This document shows, one piece after another, positions 23,300-36,383 of a DNA stretch of 64,000 bases; the first letter of the stretch is position 1, and every line of letters starts with the position of its first letter. Under the pieces are notes generated by a model. The model had not been told where the DNA came from, did not search any database, and worked only from the letters and a program-made list of their open reading frames with translations. Source of the stretch: Marisa cornuarietis (Eukaryota > Mollusca > Gastropoda > Architaenioglossa > Ampullariidae); the NCBI GenBank assembly GCA_004794655.1, contig SMMW01000568.1, forward strand, positions 1,043,001 through 1,107,000, in the 5' to 3' direction. The position numbers and the translations under genes are program-made.

Positions 23300-25419
23300 G
23301 GCTGTCTAATCTGCAGGACAAGCGTGCACTTGTATTACAAACACATGTCGTATTCCGATTGTAAAAGCCTTCTTCGAGATGTACTTTAGGTCACTATTTC
23401 CTATTAAACAGTCTCTCAACATTCTCATCCCTTTCCCAGTTACCGATTTTTTAATGTTTTTTTCTCTACATACTGTTATGAATATACTTCAGAATCTTTG
23501 ACAAAGGAACCACTCCAATACTCACCTGATAAATTTCCCAAAATAATCTAAGAAATATTGTATGTACTATTCAAGTGCCATTTTCGAGTACTTAACATAT
23601 CCTTGAATGATGCTTGGATTTTCTTTTCTTTTATGTACTCACTTGGGGCTGTAGGTATGAAGTGACGTGAGGTTACCTCTAGGGTAGTTGTGGACTGCAG
23701 ACTGGCTGCTAAGAAGCCAGTTTCTTGCTCGCAGTCTACAGCTTTGACTACAAGTGGCTTTCCAAAGGATGTTGGTACTGACTATAGATAAAACAAACCC
23801 AGAGACCCTATACTTAGTCTAACATTCAATTACGTAAAAAGCTACTTGCTTATTAACAAAACATAGTGTTGTCATTAGTTTATTGCAAAATACAATGGAG
23901 TTTTTGCTTTTGTTTACAAATAAAAAGCATGAATTATCCTAAATTGTAACTACAGAAGATACTAACAGCCGCATCCGAAGGGAGACTTATATGCTAATTA
24001 GGCATTGACTAAGCAACGAGTGACTTTGTGACTTCTTCCCACGACCCAGACAGGAACGGCGATTCAAGTGTTTGTATTTCATAAACAAATTAGAGATTTT
24101 CACTCTAATTTGGGGGGGGGGGTTATAATGGACTAAATACACTTAGTTGAAAATAATTTTCCGCCTGGGCTTGCCTTTAAATGATCGACTACTACTTATG
24201 ACTGGAGATAACGACGAAAGGCAGCAGCTGTCTGAAACACACTGTAAAGCTTGGATCGTTAGGCAGTCCTCCTACCCCTCACTCCCCCGTGTTTGGCTGG
24301 TTGTTGGAGGGGAGGCTGGGGAAGTCTTAAATTTAGAGGCCGGAAATAGGCTGTACATATACCGTTATGTTTGTCATTTCGTCTTGTACACAGGTGTTTA
24401 AAAGAGGTATGATCTTTGTAAGCTATAATCGCTTTTTAAAATTAATGATTATCCGTTTAAATATGTACGTTTCTTTGCTCTCGCTAGGTAAAATGAGCAC
24501 TTATATGGCAAAAATTGGACCATAATATCTTCCGCAACAAGTTCATTGTCAGTGGTGATTCTTACGACCTGCACGGGAAAATCGTCCAGGATAAAAATTA
24601 TGTCTGGGGATTTACTATTCTTATTGCTACTAGCAACTTGTTTTTTTAAGTGTTTTTCTTCTTGCGCATTAACCTTTTTCGCTAAGGAGACAAAAGTTTT
24701 CAGCTTGAAGGGTTTCTTGGTAGATATTTATGCTACTTGCATATAACGAAATCGAAATTCACCACCCACCTCTATCCACCACTTACATGTGAACAGCAGG
24801 ATTTCCCCAATACATCAAGGAGGTGACATTTTGACAGATGCAAAGTTTTGAAATAATCACTTTTAAAATCGTTACGTTTTTCTCAAAAATAGAATCTATT
24901 GATCATTGCTGTAATTTCACTTTCAAATAACACAAAATATACGCCACTTTCTGAAGTTTTTAAAAATAAAAATGAATGACATTAATCAAAGTTGCAAGTG
25001 TCCCTACCCACACAACTATTCTAGTCGTGAAACAGATCACAATGGTGTGAATCCATTTTTGTTGCTCATAGTGTAGCCTACGGAATGTCTCTTTGAAAAA
25101 ACTATAATGTGTTCACAAACCATACTATAGGAAGGGGAGCAGTTCAAATCCACCGATTTAATACTTTCGATACATGTTCGACTTGTCTTCATCCTTCATG
25201 CAGTGCGGGTCCGTTTGTTATCGTTTTGGTCTGGTGCTTTATGAGATGTCCAAATCCTGCTGTAATATTATGCGGAAGACAAATTTCTATTTCTTTCTTG
25301 CAATAGTACTAAATCAATTGAACTATTCATAATAGTCCAAAATAACAAAAGCAGCGTTGTAGCTTATTGTATTGTATATTAACAGATATTTACGAGCGAC
25401 AGTCCCACAGCTCTAAGTT
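23300..25419. other. Upstream flank of CHY-C and intergenic DNA
   Basis: No gene recognised. A short poly-G run lies at 24112-24122. The left part is shared with the CHY-B flank. Confidence 0.45.
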
Positions 25420-25660
25420 CAGAGGCAAGTTGCACGACACATTTCTAATTTTTAAAATCACTTTAGCCCTTACATATTTTTAGATATGTAGGAAAACAAT
25501 ACACAACACACTTTTAGAACTTTTTAAATAAACCTTTTTTGAAATAAAAAAAAAATTAAAAACTGTTTAAGCCAGACTTTCGTTCCCCTTAGCGCAAATT
25601 TTCGTAGGCGTTTTTGCAACCATCTAAATGATATATGAGCGATTTTTGAATAACATTTCA
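25420..25660. mobile_element. Diverged second copy of the 11.24-kb MITE-like element
   Basis: It starts CAGAGGCAAGTTGCACGACA, close to the terminal repeat of the 11243 element. The AT-rich interior aligns in order (TTTCTAATTTT, CATCTAAATG). The right inverted end is eroded, so the boundary is approximate. Confidence 0.5.
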
Positions 25661-27873
25661 AAATAACAAGCGTGTTTAAAATAATAGACATAAAAATCAC
25701 AGCATGTCCACGTAGACAACCACAGATACCGAGAGCTAGTCCACTCAAGCCTGTAAGGTAATGTTCCGGGCAATGTTCACTTTGTTCCTTCCAATGGGCC
25801 CTGTGCATGTGTTTATGTATGTGTGTTTTGATGATTATGATGTCCCTCTCTGTCATGCTTCATCGTTACCAACTGCACCTTATAAAGTGCACTGAACTCT
25901 CCTGTGTGTGGGGAAGTTCTCTACGTTATTATTATTATTATTAGTAGTAGTAGTAGTAGTAGTAGTAGCTGACACCAATAAGTTTTATCTCACCCTTCAA
26001 TCGAAACAACGAGCCCCGGTTGCTCTGTCAGCCTGTCGTGTTAAGGAATGGACTTCAAGTACAAGTGTTTTACTGTTTCGTTCCCTACCTGTTTTATTTT
26101 GTTTGTTTGTTTTTTTACTCATATGAAGTTACATATTAAGTTGATAATAAAATCACACCTTGAAGAGTCAGCTGTAGAGTGCAACCCATTGCGACGCCGG
26201 TAGCAATAAAACCCTCGAGTGTCTTACTTTGAGTAACATATACTCATCAGAGCTTGACATATAAACAAAAATAGAAGCCTTTTTGCTTATCATGGAGTTT
26301 ACATAAATAAAGGATTAAATCTGCGGGCGTGAGATTATACTGTGTATTTATTTGTGCGTGATTATTTATAAGACTATTGCGTTATATATAAAAAGTATAA
26401 GCCATTAAGATACTCTGCTATGTAATTAGCTACAGCTTCACTCCATCTACTCATCCACGTTAATGGCACTCAAGAGATATAGTATCCTGTTCCATAACTG
26501 GTCCACAAACCAAACACTTAAAAGAAAGCAAAATGCATAAGTTTAACTCACCGAAATCCGTTATATGTCCAATATTTCAAAGAATGCTACTTCACCCGAT
26601 ACATCAGAGTAGGATAGATTTTCTCCCTTAGTTGATAAAATCAACATTTCCCCCCCTAGACCATAGGATCTCATCCCGGAGATGCTGTTTTATCGTAATT
26701 ACCGTTTTGTACTAAATTTTCAAACTCAACAGACTCATCTATCTTCATAAGAAGGGAAACGGCTATATACCGCATTTTTGAATTCTTAATTCTTTTAAGG
26801 CTCCCTGTTTACATTTCAGCCATAGTCTAGGCAGAAACAGGTAAAATTGTATACTTTTAGTATACTCAAAGCATTAACATTTATTTTCTTCTTTTTTTTT
26901 ACTTTCTTCTGTTTCTTCTCGATTTTAGTTTGTTTTCTTTTGTTTTGTTTTAAAGCTAGTCAAGCGATCATAATTCTCTGGTGGTTTTTTAATACCATGT
27001 TGTTGTCAGCTGTGACTATTTAATGAAACTTAGCTGCGACGACCCAAGGAAGTTGTGTCAACTCTGTGTGTGTGTGTGTGCGTGTGTTATATCACATCAC
27101 ACGTCTTTCATTATCATAAATAGAAACACGATTAGCAATCTGGCTTACGAATGTTGTTATTTGAATGCATTGTATTCTTTCTGAGCGCTTACGTCTACGA
27201 ACTCAGGTGCACACACGCGTGCCCACAGAATAAAAGGGAAGCAATCGATGGCTTCTGTCCTACTGAACTCAGAGCCAGAATAACGTAATTTTAACGATTT
27301 TAATTTCAAGAACGGCCGCAAAACATGAGATTGACCACCCGGTAGTTTATGACTGAATGTTTTTTTGTGTAATTTTCAACAGACCGGCAAACAGGGAGAC
27401 AGAAAAAGACCGACAGACATCGAAGCAGATACAAAGACCGATTCACAGAGTTTCAGCTGGTAGAAAGGTAGACAAACATAATGACCGACCGTCGTGGACG
27501 AGTGGCTGGATGGCTGAATGAATAATTCAAAACGTTAAGAACTTGTTTAATTATTAGTTCTTTCGTCAGCTTGGATCCTCTTATTTTCTAATTTTGCCAC
27601 CTGTTCAGATTGCAGAATTTCTCAAGTAAAAGAACAAGTGTAAGGATAGGGCAAAGTCTGAAAATAATTTCTATTTTACCACACAGATCCTGCAGGTATC
27701 TAACGATAAGGATTTTATTGGAAGCTACAACGAAATTTAATAACTATATTTCCAATGGTACAACACGCAGGTAGGTATACACCTACTGAAACTGGTACGT
27801 TCGAGACAGCACAGTTCGTACATCAATACAAATACACGCAATTGATTTGTACACGCGTGTATAGTACAGCATA

Positions 27874-27904
<31 letters not shown>

Positions 27905-28010
27905 TACGTATAGAGAGACATGCCCACATACATATAGAGATAAATGCGCCTAAAGCTAATCTCTCCTTCCTTCCTCTGATCATAGAATAGGTCGTGATGT
28001 CGTGAAAAGA
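25661..28010. other. Intergenic DNA between MITE-like copy and CHY-D
   Basis: I see no gene. It contains (ATT/AGT)n trinucleotides at 25925-25970, (GT)n at 27065-27085 and (CA)n at 27882-27903. From about 27060 rightward it is duplicated upstream of the CHY-E 3' end (38600 onward). Confidence 0.45.
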
Positions 28011-28011
28011 G

Positions 28012-28017
28012 TTTATT
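28012..28017 (-). terminator. Poly(A) signal of CHY-D
   Basis: AATAAA on the minus strand, about 160 bases past the stop. It is conserved at the same place in CHY-E. Confidence 0.6.
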
Positions 28018-28175
28018 CTCATGTTAAGAACATCACATGAAAAAGTAGCCAGTGGTACAGACTGAGAAAGTAGATGTTATTTTTGAAAGCTAAGGGTAGT
28101 CATCACCAGCTTACACTGAAAGCCGGGACCTTCTGTCTCCGGTGGAAGAATCACTATTCACACTATTTTTTAAGC

Positions 28176-31100
28176 TTATGAGTAGGCGTTGGTCTTCAGC
28201 CAGTCAGCATACTTGGAAACCCGTGTGTAGACACTCGGGTACATTCCACTGCACGTACTGATTCCCCATGAGGTTATACCAGTCAGCACATGCCGTCCAT
28301 CTCTGCTACACCGCACTGGACCGCCGCTATCTCCCTAGCAACAGATCACGACGTCAGAAACGTCAGAAACGGTTATAATCGAGTCACCCTGTACATAAGA
28401 AAACGACTTTTATATCTGTCATGCACAAACAGATTTTTTTACTCTAACATTTTTTTTAATTAGCAAACATTAGAATAAATTATTGATACAGCTAATTATA
28501 AAGGATGGTTTGAAGGTTTCTGATTGGATGGCTGCTGTAGCGAAGACACTTACATTGCAGGCTTCATGCTCCTGGCCTGGCTTATCGAAGAAGCAGATGT
28601 CTGTGTCGTTGATGCCCCCACCCCTGACCAACTGCCAGAGCGTCCAACATATGCTGTTGGTGATCTCCTTCATGTTGATTGTATGCAAGTGGTGGGGCAG
28701 GCTTCCTACATCTGTCACACGAAGACCCGCACCATCGGTTATACACATCAGGCGCTTTGCTTGACCCTCACCTGCTTTCATACTTCATTTCTTGCTACGC
28801 GCTAAAGAAAGTATTGGCACATGCATTCCATATGTCAGATCTGTTTGTTGTCCATTAATTTCGTTTTCTTGAGCTAATATAATTCTTTTGTTGTTTATTA
28901 TTGGGATTTGATTTGGCGTTGTGGGTGGGTTTTGTGGGCTTGTCTGTATGTTAAGTTGGGAGGTTTTCCTTTCGATATCTGAGAAACACGTTTGTAAATT
29001 TGTGATTGTGGATTTAGACGCTGACGTGTTATTATTATTCATAAAATGGTACAGATGCCACATAGACTATACTCATCTGATAATAGTTTATCTGGTTCAC
29101 TAAATCAATGTTTATTGCCGTTATTTTTGTTGATTTTGTTTTTAATTTCTCTTTCATTGTTTTTGTTTCTCGTTGATTTCTTTTTACCTCTGGGGTGCTT
29201 TTATTTGTCTTATTGTATAATTGTTTTTGAGAATCAAGATTGTAAATGATTTCTCCACTAACGTGGTATGATAATCTACAAAACATTTTGCCTAATGTTT
29301 GTGTTATGAAGTCTGATCATTGCCCATGTTCTCGTTCTAGAATCAGAATGATCAGGTACTGTTAACAACTAGAAATCCATCAACAGAAGAAATCAAAAAG
29401 TAAATGTAATAGTAACGTCTATAACAGACAGAGAACACTGACCTACGTTCTTGCCCCAGCCTGACAGTTTGCAGTCCTGGCGGGTCGACGAGGCTGTGTC
29501 AGTGTCGAGCTCGATGGGGGAGAGGTAGTCGTTGAAAGTGAGCGGCGTGGCCAGTTCGCAGATGGCGAGGTCGTTCGGGTAACCAGCTCCATTCGGGTTC
29601 CAGTTGTCATGCTGGAATGACAGGACAATCAAGACCCTCAAAAGACTTCAGAGGTGCTTAGTGCTCAAACATCTAAGCTCCGACATTGTCCATAAGGCTG
29701 ACCACACATTGTGACTTCGTCGACTAAGTAAGTATCAAAAATAATCTGATAGTCTATATTAAGATTTTGTATGGGGACTTGGAGGAATGGCTCTAAATCC
29801 TACACCCCACCACCAATATTCATTACCCTCCGTAATTATTTACCAAGGTGAAGGAGAAATTTGACATTTCGATCACATTTTTATTGCCTAGCCTGGGTTA
29901 CATACCAGTTTGCACCTTTTGACGACAACTGTCGCCTGGAAGTCTTCTTGGTTTCTGAGGCCACACTGGACACGACGAGTTCTGGAGAACAAAATGTGTT
30001 GATGCCCGGATGTTTGCAGTGCCGCGTTGTAAAGTGAATATAAATATCGTGCGTAACCACGTGCTTTCTATCTACTAATAGTAATTAAATAGACAAGTAT
30101 ACAAGTTCTCGTGAGGAGAATTAAATATTGAGTGAACCACGTCTATCGTAAAATCTAGCAATGCTTTCTTAACCATCTTGCCTTAGTTCTCTTTAAGTAT
30201 CCATATTTCTTTTTGCAAGAGGTTTCTATATATATATATATATATATATATATCCCATTTCTCAAGTTCTGTGAGAGTGTCTGTCTACTTTTTTTAATCT
30301 TTTAAAAAAATTTTAAACGTGTGCATAGCTGTGTCATTTTACATCCCATATGATTAACATCTACACATAAACAATAAGAATAAGAATTTTAGCAGAAGTA
30401 CTTTATAACCACATTTTTGCATAAAACAAAACATATCAATAAACAGAGTTTATACCAAGAGACTCCATAAACTAGTTGCCATAATGTAAAAGACAGAACC
30501 CAACCCTTTCCTCATGCCGCCCTTACCTCCCTTTAGCAATCAACTACCCATTTCTACTTGACGGTTGTGGGTAGGCAAGGGTAGTTTTTGCAGCCGCAGG
30601 CTGTTGTAAGATGTCACCTGCAGCTCTAAACTAGCATTTTGTGTAACCATATCGTTAAATTTTTACAGAAAAAGTAATGAAGATTATATCAGCAAAAATA
30701 TGTCGAAACCTGTGATTTACAAACAACACTTGTAGGAACTTACCCAGGGAAATCGACGCAATGGGCAGCTGTGATGATGGTTTTGCTGTTGTACACGACG
30801 GCGCCGCAGCTGTGGGAGAAGGTGAAGAAACCAAGCTGCAGCGAGCAGATGTACGGATGTTCACTGACCGGCGCATTTGCGCCGCTCACACTCCGCACGC
30901 TCGCCGCGTCACCGACGTCAGCGACAGCTGCAACAAACAGAAGTCCACGGTGCATGCACATTATTGTTAGAGAGAAAGTAAGATTGTTTTTGCACAAAGT
31001 CTTTGGTGTACTGTTCAAATCAATTTATAATCCATCCATCTATTCAAGTCTACTCAGATAAATACAACGAAGGCCCATACAATTATAAACTTTCGGTCTA

Positions 31101-31892
31101 TACGTTGACTCCTTAGTTCACAATGTGTAATTTTCATTTGCGAAGAGAAGTTATCTTTTAGAACATTGATTTGGGAGAGAACTGTGAAGACAGTCTCTGT
31201 TGTCTGAGTATTCCTACCTCACTCGCACTCTAGCTTTAAATTTTGATGTAGACACTTCGCTAGACGGGTATCCACCCAAACGAACTTGACAAAAGGGTTA
31301 TAGAAGTATGACATGTCTATCTATCCTTTGATACCTATCAGCCAATACATTTTAAATGTGAAACATTTCTGTACACGGTCACTGAGCTAGGTACAGAAAA
31401 GGTTAGTTGTAAGACAAAAACCGAACATCGTGGGGTATTTTATTTTAGTTGTTATCTCCTACACGCACAGTGATTCCACGTGCACAAACGTTTAAACATA
31501 ACGGTGTTATCACACTGACTTGTGTCCACAACCTCTTTTTCATAGGGATACGTGTTCTTTCACATACGTGAATAAGCATAGTGTCCTGTGACCGAGAATA
31601 TTTGTATATTCAACCTCCTCCCTCTACTTACATTGGGAAACAAAGCCGCAGGTTAAACACACCAGAATCTAATAAAGTCGTCAAAAACAACGAACCACTC
31701 AACAAAAAAGAAAAACAAAGAAAGGAAAAATAAAAAGAAAGAAAAAAACGAAAGGAAAAATAAGGGAAAAAAAGAAAACACACACAAAGAGGGACAGAAG
31801 TGAATGAATAAAACCAGACGATACGATGATTGAAGAAACGAAATAAACGTCGCCTTACCGAGGACAGCGCCGATGAGCAGAAGAAGTTTCAT
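28176..31892 (-). CDS. CHY-D: secreted S1 serine protease with Glu189 and Ser16, six exons
   Basis: Exons (minus): 31892-31859, 30927-30744, 29981-29906, 29611-29443, 28711-28554, 28334-28176. The total is 780 nt and 259 residues. The signal peptide is MKLLLLIGAVLAVA. The propeptide ends SVR before SVSG at residue 24, so the residue that normally starts the mature chain (Ile or Val) is Ser. The triad is intact: His67 (TAAHC), Asp112 (NDLAI) and Ser210 (GDSGGP). Residue 204, equivalent to 189, is Glu (EHEACNGDSGGP) instead of Ser or Asp; 216 is Gly and 226 is Ser. Exon 3 carries two extra cysteines (VQCGL and KRCKL). The TATA box is eroded. The exon 4 donor is GTCAGT, as is usual in this subfamily. 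The gene is open and correctly spliced in silico, but the Ser16 change and weak promoter raise doubt about activity. It is the sister of CHY-E. Confidence 0.88.
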
Positions 31893-31946
31893 CTTTCTTA
31901 TAGTCGACTTTCACCAAACGCTTAGGGTACACACTTCTATGGTTCT

Positions 31947-31954
31947 AGGGTATA
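31947..31954 (-). promoter_or_regulatory. Degraded TATA box of CHY-D
   Basis: The minus strand reads TATACCCT where CHY-E and CHY-F have TATAAAAA. The rest of the core promoter (CTCGACTTTCACCAAACG-like, 31893-31920) is conserved. Confidence 0.55.
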
Positions 31955-32049
31955 CCCACACTCCTCTTTTCAGGTATATGAGTCTTCCAGTCTGTTGAGA
32001 ACCTTGGAGAGAAGGACAAGTGACGATGGTCAGAGGGGTGTAATTACCG

Positions 32050-34618
32050 TCACCTCGGACTAATTACACTCTCAGTACCTCCGCCGTCTACCGCCGACAT
32101 GTACTGTGTAGGCAACAATTACACTAAATAGCTAATATGATAAATGGTCCAGTCTGACTCTGAGCCCCCAGCGTACGTCTCCAGCAACAAACCTAAGTCA
32201 ATTTAGTGTATGAAAAAAATGTTAATGATCAAGATTTTAACACCTCAATCACATGAGTACGATTACTACAAATTACAATTCAACTCGTTTTCTCTAGGCG
32301 TCCCAACAATCCCCTACTGCTAATCCAGGTATCGTGAGTCACTGACTAATTAACTTAACTACCACACACAATACACTACACTCGTCCCTTATCTCTATGC
32401 AAAGGAATGTCTCTCGCGGTGTGGAGGGCCCTCCGATGTCTTGACGTCTGAGAATCCGTAGATGTCACTCTACGAGCACTAAGACTCTGGCACTACCGCG
32501 TGCCACCACGTGACTCTTCCTCAAGGCCGGACTGCGATCAAAGCTGGAGCGCGCCTAATGAGGGACCAACGCTTATCTACCAGCTTCTGCCTCTGCTGTG
32601 TATGACCAACAGCCACTGCATGGTGATGAACGTTGTGCACTCTATGATAAGAGTGGGTCTTAACGCACCTCTGAAGTCGGTTGTGCTGAAGTAGCCACGA
32701 TTTCCAAGACTATCAGCGGAGAAGCTGAACAGCCTTGAACAGATCTCTGCTACAACCTTCTTCCTCGAGATTCCAGTGCGAAGACACCGATTCCTCGACT
32801 GACACGATGTTAAATCCCCGTCTCCGGCGATCGTCATCTCTCATGATTTGCTAATCACACCATACACACACTCACTGCCATTCCGTTACATAGCTATGAC
32901 CAATCACTACCTAGCTAGTACGTGATGGAAAAGTGGTCACTGACTTTCCAAGCAAGAATTTTGCGTACTACAACCAATCGCGCATCGACGCTAGCCTGAG
33001 ACAACTACCAAATCTGGGAAACATCCACCACCCAAAGGTTATTTCACCTGGGTGCCTACACTTTCTAAAGGGTGGTCAAGTCGTTAACTTGCCACCTGTC
33101 TAACCTACACTGATGAATGTGCGGTACTCGAGTTCAGTTCAATCAGAAGCAGAGCTGGCGCTACTGTCCCTCGACCAACTCGCATCGTTCAATCCCATCC
33201 CCCGTTTTGATTTGCGTACCTGGGGTTAGTGCACTGACTGACCTGTCCTATTCGGCAATGTTTATGATCCTGACCAGCTCGGCTTACCCACAAGTCTCTG
33301 GCCAGTCTCTCCCCCTGAGCGAACTGGCACCGGCCGTCTCTTTCTTTTGATGGACGGGTCGCTGTTCTATCTTGCGTGGGTCCGTTTGGCCGCGTGTCCG
33401 CGCAACTTGTATGAAAAGCAAGAGTGCAGCACCAACACTACAGCCCCATTCCTAGTAATCATCTGACAGCCCTTTGCTAAAATGAAATCCGCTGGATTTC
33501 TTAACCTTTTAGGGCTGTAGAGTGGTTCGCACTTATGTTTACCAACACATTACTTGACTTCCGGCGAGGTCATCGCCCTTGAGGTGAACACATCAAGCTA
33601 CCTACCCACAACTAGCTGTGGCTACAGTAGGGTTCCAAATATTTACAACTGTAGCCTTGCATCCCCTTGCTAAGCCCGTCATTTAGCAGGGGCTGACCAT
33701 GCCAGGGTCGTCCTACTTACGTCAGCGTCGTCATCTCGACCGAAACATGGCCTCCATCCTCGTCATAAAAGCAGCCACGTACTTGGCCACGTGTCGGCCT
33801 GACCTGTGTGAAATACAATCATCAGCCACTAACCACTACCTCTGAGACAACAGCACACCCCACACCAACTCCCTGCCGGTGGTCTCGTGACGTCAATGCC
33901 ACACCACACTCACCCTGTTGGAATAAGCTTGTGGCAACAATGTACACCACTCTACTCCTGTGACCTGGCTAACCTTGTCCTCCGACCAGAGTGTCACCAC
34001 CATCACACTCGGTTTGGCACTTTTAAGACTGGGCGCACCTCGTAGTCTACTTCTGTCATCAGACCTGCAGATCTCTTTCCACTTTACCGACCCATGTGCA
34101 GTCGGGTCAAGCTGTCCGCCATCACCCGCGGCTCTCTCTAGCCGGTTAATTACCGTACCGCCGCTGTCTGCTAGTACCCAGTCGACCGTGCCCGGTCCTT
34201 GGTCCGTTATGTTTTGGCTGCTGTGTACCTGACCAAAGTTCATTGACACAGCTATCAGCTGACCGCGACCTTCTCCACAGTGACGCGACAGACGATCGGT
34301 GTCTCCTTCCCCGTCTTCTGTGGCGCTTTTCCCTATGCATTCAGGTTTTGCCGAACTCCGGGCTGCTTAAGACCGATCGTCGTCTGCAACTGAGTCCCTA
34401 AACCTACTTCTGCAACGCCGCGGAATCTGGGAACAAAACGTACCTTTCTACGTGTTGCGCGACACCATGAACTACTTGCTTACAGCCCAGCTGGCGGTGC
34501 ATCGACGGAGCCCATGCAGAGGTCCGGCTCACACTACCTGCGTGTGGTCATATAACCTGGGGTGAGGGCTGCCTGTGGTGAGAAACTGGCGATGCCCACC
34601 CGCCCTTTCCCGCTGACA
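32050..34618. other. Unidentified GC-richer DNA upstream of CHY-D
   Basis: No homologue of this block exists upstream of CHY-E, so it belongs to a separate insertion or an older flank. The frames at 33117-33350 and 33893-34249 show no motifs that I recognise. It may be the remaining body of the gag-like element to its right. Confidence 0.4.
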
Positions 34619-36383
34619 TCACACGACTTTCTCACACGACACGTCCCCAAGCGCGAGGACGAGTGCCCTTTTGCTGACCACGCCCTCTTGACCTCTTCCT
34701 GCGCTGAGGCTGGGTCCGTTGGCATGTTGACTTGGCCTCGGTCTATGCCGCCAATATGATGTACCCATTAGTAAGTCTGCTCTCACCTTTGACCGATCGT
34801 GCATTTTAACCATTACTCGGACTCTCTCACGCTGTATGCCATGAGACAACAGCCGCGGGGACCCTTTCAATCTCACCACCCGTGTGTGTGACGAAATAAC
34901 CCCTCCTCCTCCTCCTGACAATTTCTTCCTAGCACTTCCTAGCAGCACCCTCTGCTTTCTTCCCTTCTCCTTCCCTATATTTCCAGCCGCACGTTTGCTT
35001 CTTAGCGGCCCTGCCGGTCTTATAGTCAAAACCGGCTCGTCGTCTGTGATGACGGCTGGGGCACAACTGACAGTACACACTTCCCTGTTCCAACTACCTA
35101 TGTCAACTGCCAGTGACAACCCACAGACAGCTGGCACTAGCTCTTCGAGTCCGCCACTGTCTCCTGCCTGCACAGGCATATATTTGACAGCTGGCACTCG
35201 TCCCCGTTGCTCACTGCTATCCCGTCCAATTACAGGCACTGCATAGACTGCTAGTCTCTGAACATCATACACTTGCAGTGGTTCCCTACTGGCAACTGAC
35301 GTTCGCATCCAGCGCTCGCCAATGCCACTTGCATGCACCGGTTCCCCTTTACCGGTCGGCGCTTGCGTCAAGCGCTCGCCACTGACACTTACCTGCAGTG
35401 GTTCCCTGGCGACACTTGCTGTTCGCATCTCGCGACAGCTGCCGCCAGCCACCTTCAGCGGTATCACTTTGACAGCTGGCGTTCGCATCCCGCGATAGCC
35501 ACTGTCATCCGCCTGCAGCAAATCTGCACCACCAGCCGGTCCTCGCGTCTCGCCACTTTCGACATCCTGCAACGACTCCTTACCGCTACCTAGCGCCTGC
35601 GTCTTTCTGAGACCAAGGTCCTCTACCTGCAGTTGCTTACTCTCCATGTGGCTCCATCCGGTTTGGCTCTCAAGGGGATCAGGATTGTCTTCATACCCCG
35701 ACCTTCCTCTCGCGCGAGTCATCAGTACGTCGATGACCCCCGCTCCCTCGCTAGCTACAGCATCGCTAGGGGACACCGACGCGAGAAGTGACCTTCCTCT
35801 CAACTGTAGCACTTCACACCCATAGGTGTACTCCACCTGTCTGCCATTTGAGGGCAGAACTTAGCGACATGCCCTGCGCTGTTACAGCTGTAACAAATAA
35901 CAGGGGACGTGACCGCACGCTGATCATGCCTCCGCTCCAAGCTGCTATATAGTCTAAGTCTTCGTCCTCACTGAGCAATTCGTCGTCGTCGCTATCATCT
36001 ATCCCACCATCACTTCTATTTACTAATCTGTAGGCTGGTGGCGCCTTTCTGCCTTCCACGACGCTAACGCTCATTTTCTAAAGATAATCATTCTCACCAG
36101 CGCCGTTTCTATGGTTAGCCCTGCTTCTTATTTCAGCCATTTTCAGTTGGAAAACGCGTTCTCTCTCTTCCTGTTCTTTCCTATCCTGGCGTTTCCTATC
36201 TTCTTTTATTTGTTGGTACCAGGGTTCTATATGTTCCCTTACATACTGTACCAAGGCCCACCCACTAAGGCCGAACCGTGCTCTTCCCTCGTCACGCCAT
36301 TTTAGTTTCTGTTGGAACTCCTTGTCTATCACCATTGGTTTAATCGCGACTGATGTCTCCACCTCAACCGCTTCTGTTGACAT
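34619..36383 (-). mobile_element. Decayed LTR-retrotransposon gag-like region with CCHC zinc knuckle
   Basis: Minus-strand frame 36383-36078 starts MSTEAVEVET and holds LSGWALVQYVREHIEPWY followed by a charged coiled coil (KEDRKRQDRKEQEERERVFQ). This is the arrangement of Gypsy-type Gag N-termini in invertebrates. After one stop the same frame continues to 35814 with an acidic DDSDDDELLSEDED patch. At 35895-35854 another frame reads CYSCNSAGHVAKFC, a perfect CX2CX4HX4C zinc knuckle. A third frame is open for 405 codons from 35836 to 34619 and has imperfect ~20-residue repeats built on REPLQV-like cores. The use of all three frames shows at least two frameshifts. No protease, RT or clear LTR was found. 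The Gypsy assignment is inference. Confidence 0.6.

Larger units (their letters stand above)
20270..24650. repeat. Segmental duplication unit 2 (with CHY-C), paired with 13330-17220
   Basis: Collinear with the CHY-B unit, apart from the LINE insertion in intron 3 and smaller indels. The borders are approximate. Confidence 0.7.
27060..32010. repeat. Segmental duplication unit 3 (with CHY-D), paired with 38600-43860
   Basis: About 5 kb with the CHY-D gene and flanks is collinear with the CHY-E region at an offset of about 11.5-11.85 kb. Similarity is very high across introns 2-4 and the 3' flank. Similarity to the CHY-E flank ends shortly upstream of the promoter, at about 32.0 kb. Confidence 0.75.

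Noticed and set aside
28483..28805. Plus-strand frames at 28.5 and 40.1 kb with similar sequences
   Set aside because: They are antisense to exon 5 of CHY-D and CHY-E; their similarity follows from the duplication.
32039..32068. Short palindrome TGTAATTA/TAATTACA considered as an LTR terminus
   Set aside because: No matching second LTR or target-site duplication was found; an 8-bp inverted repeat in AT-rich DNA is expected by chance.
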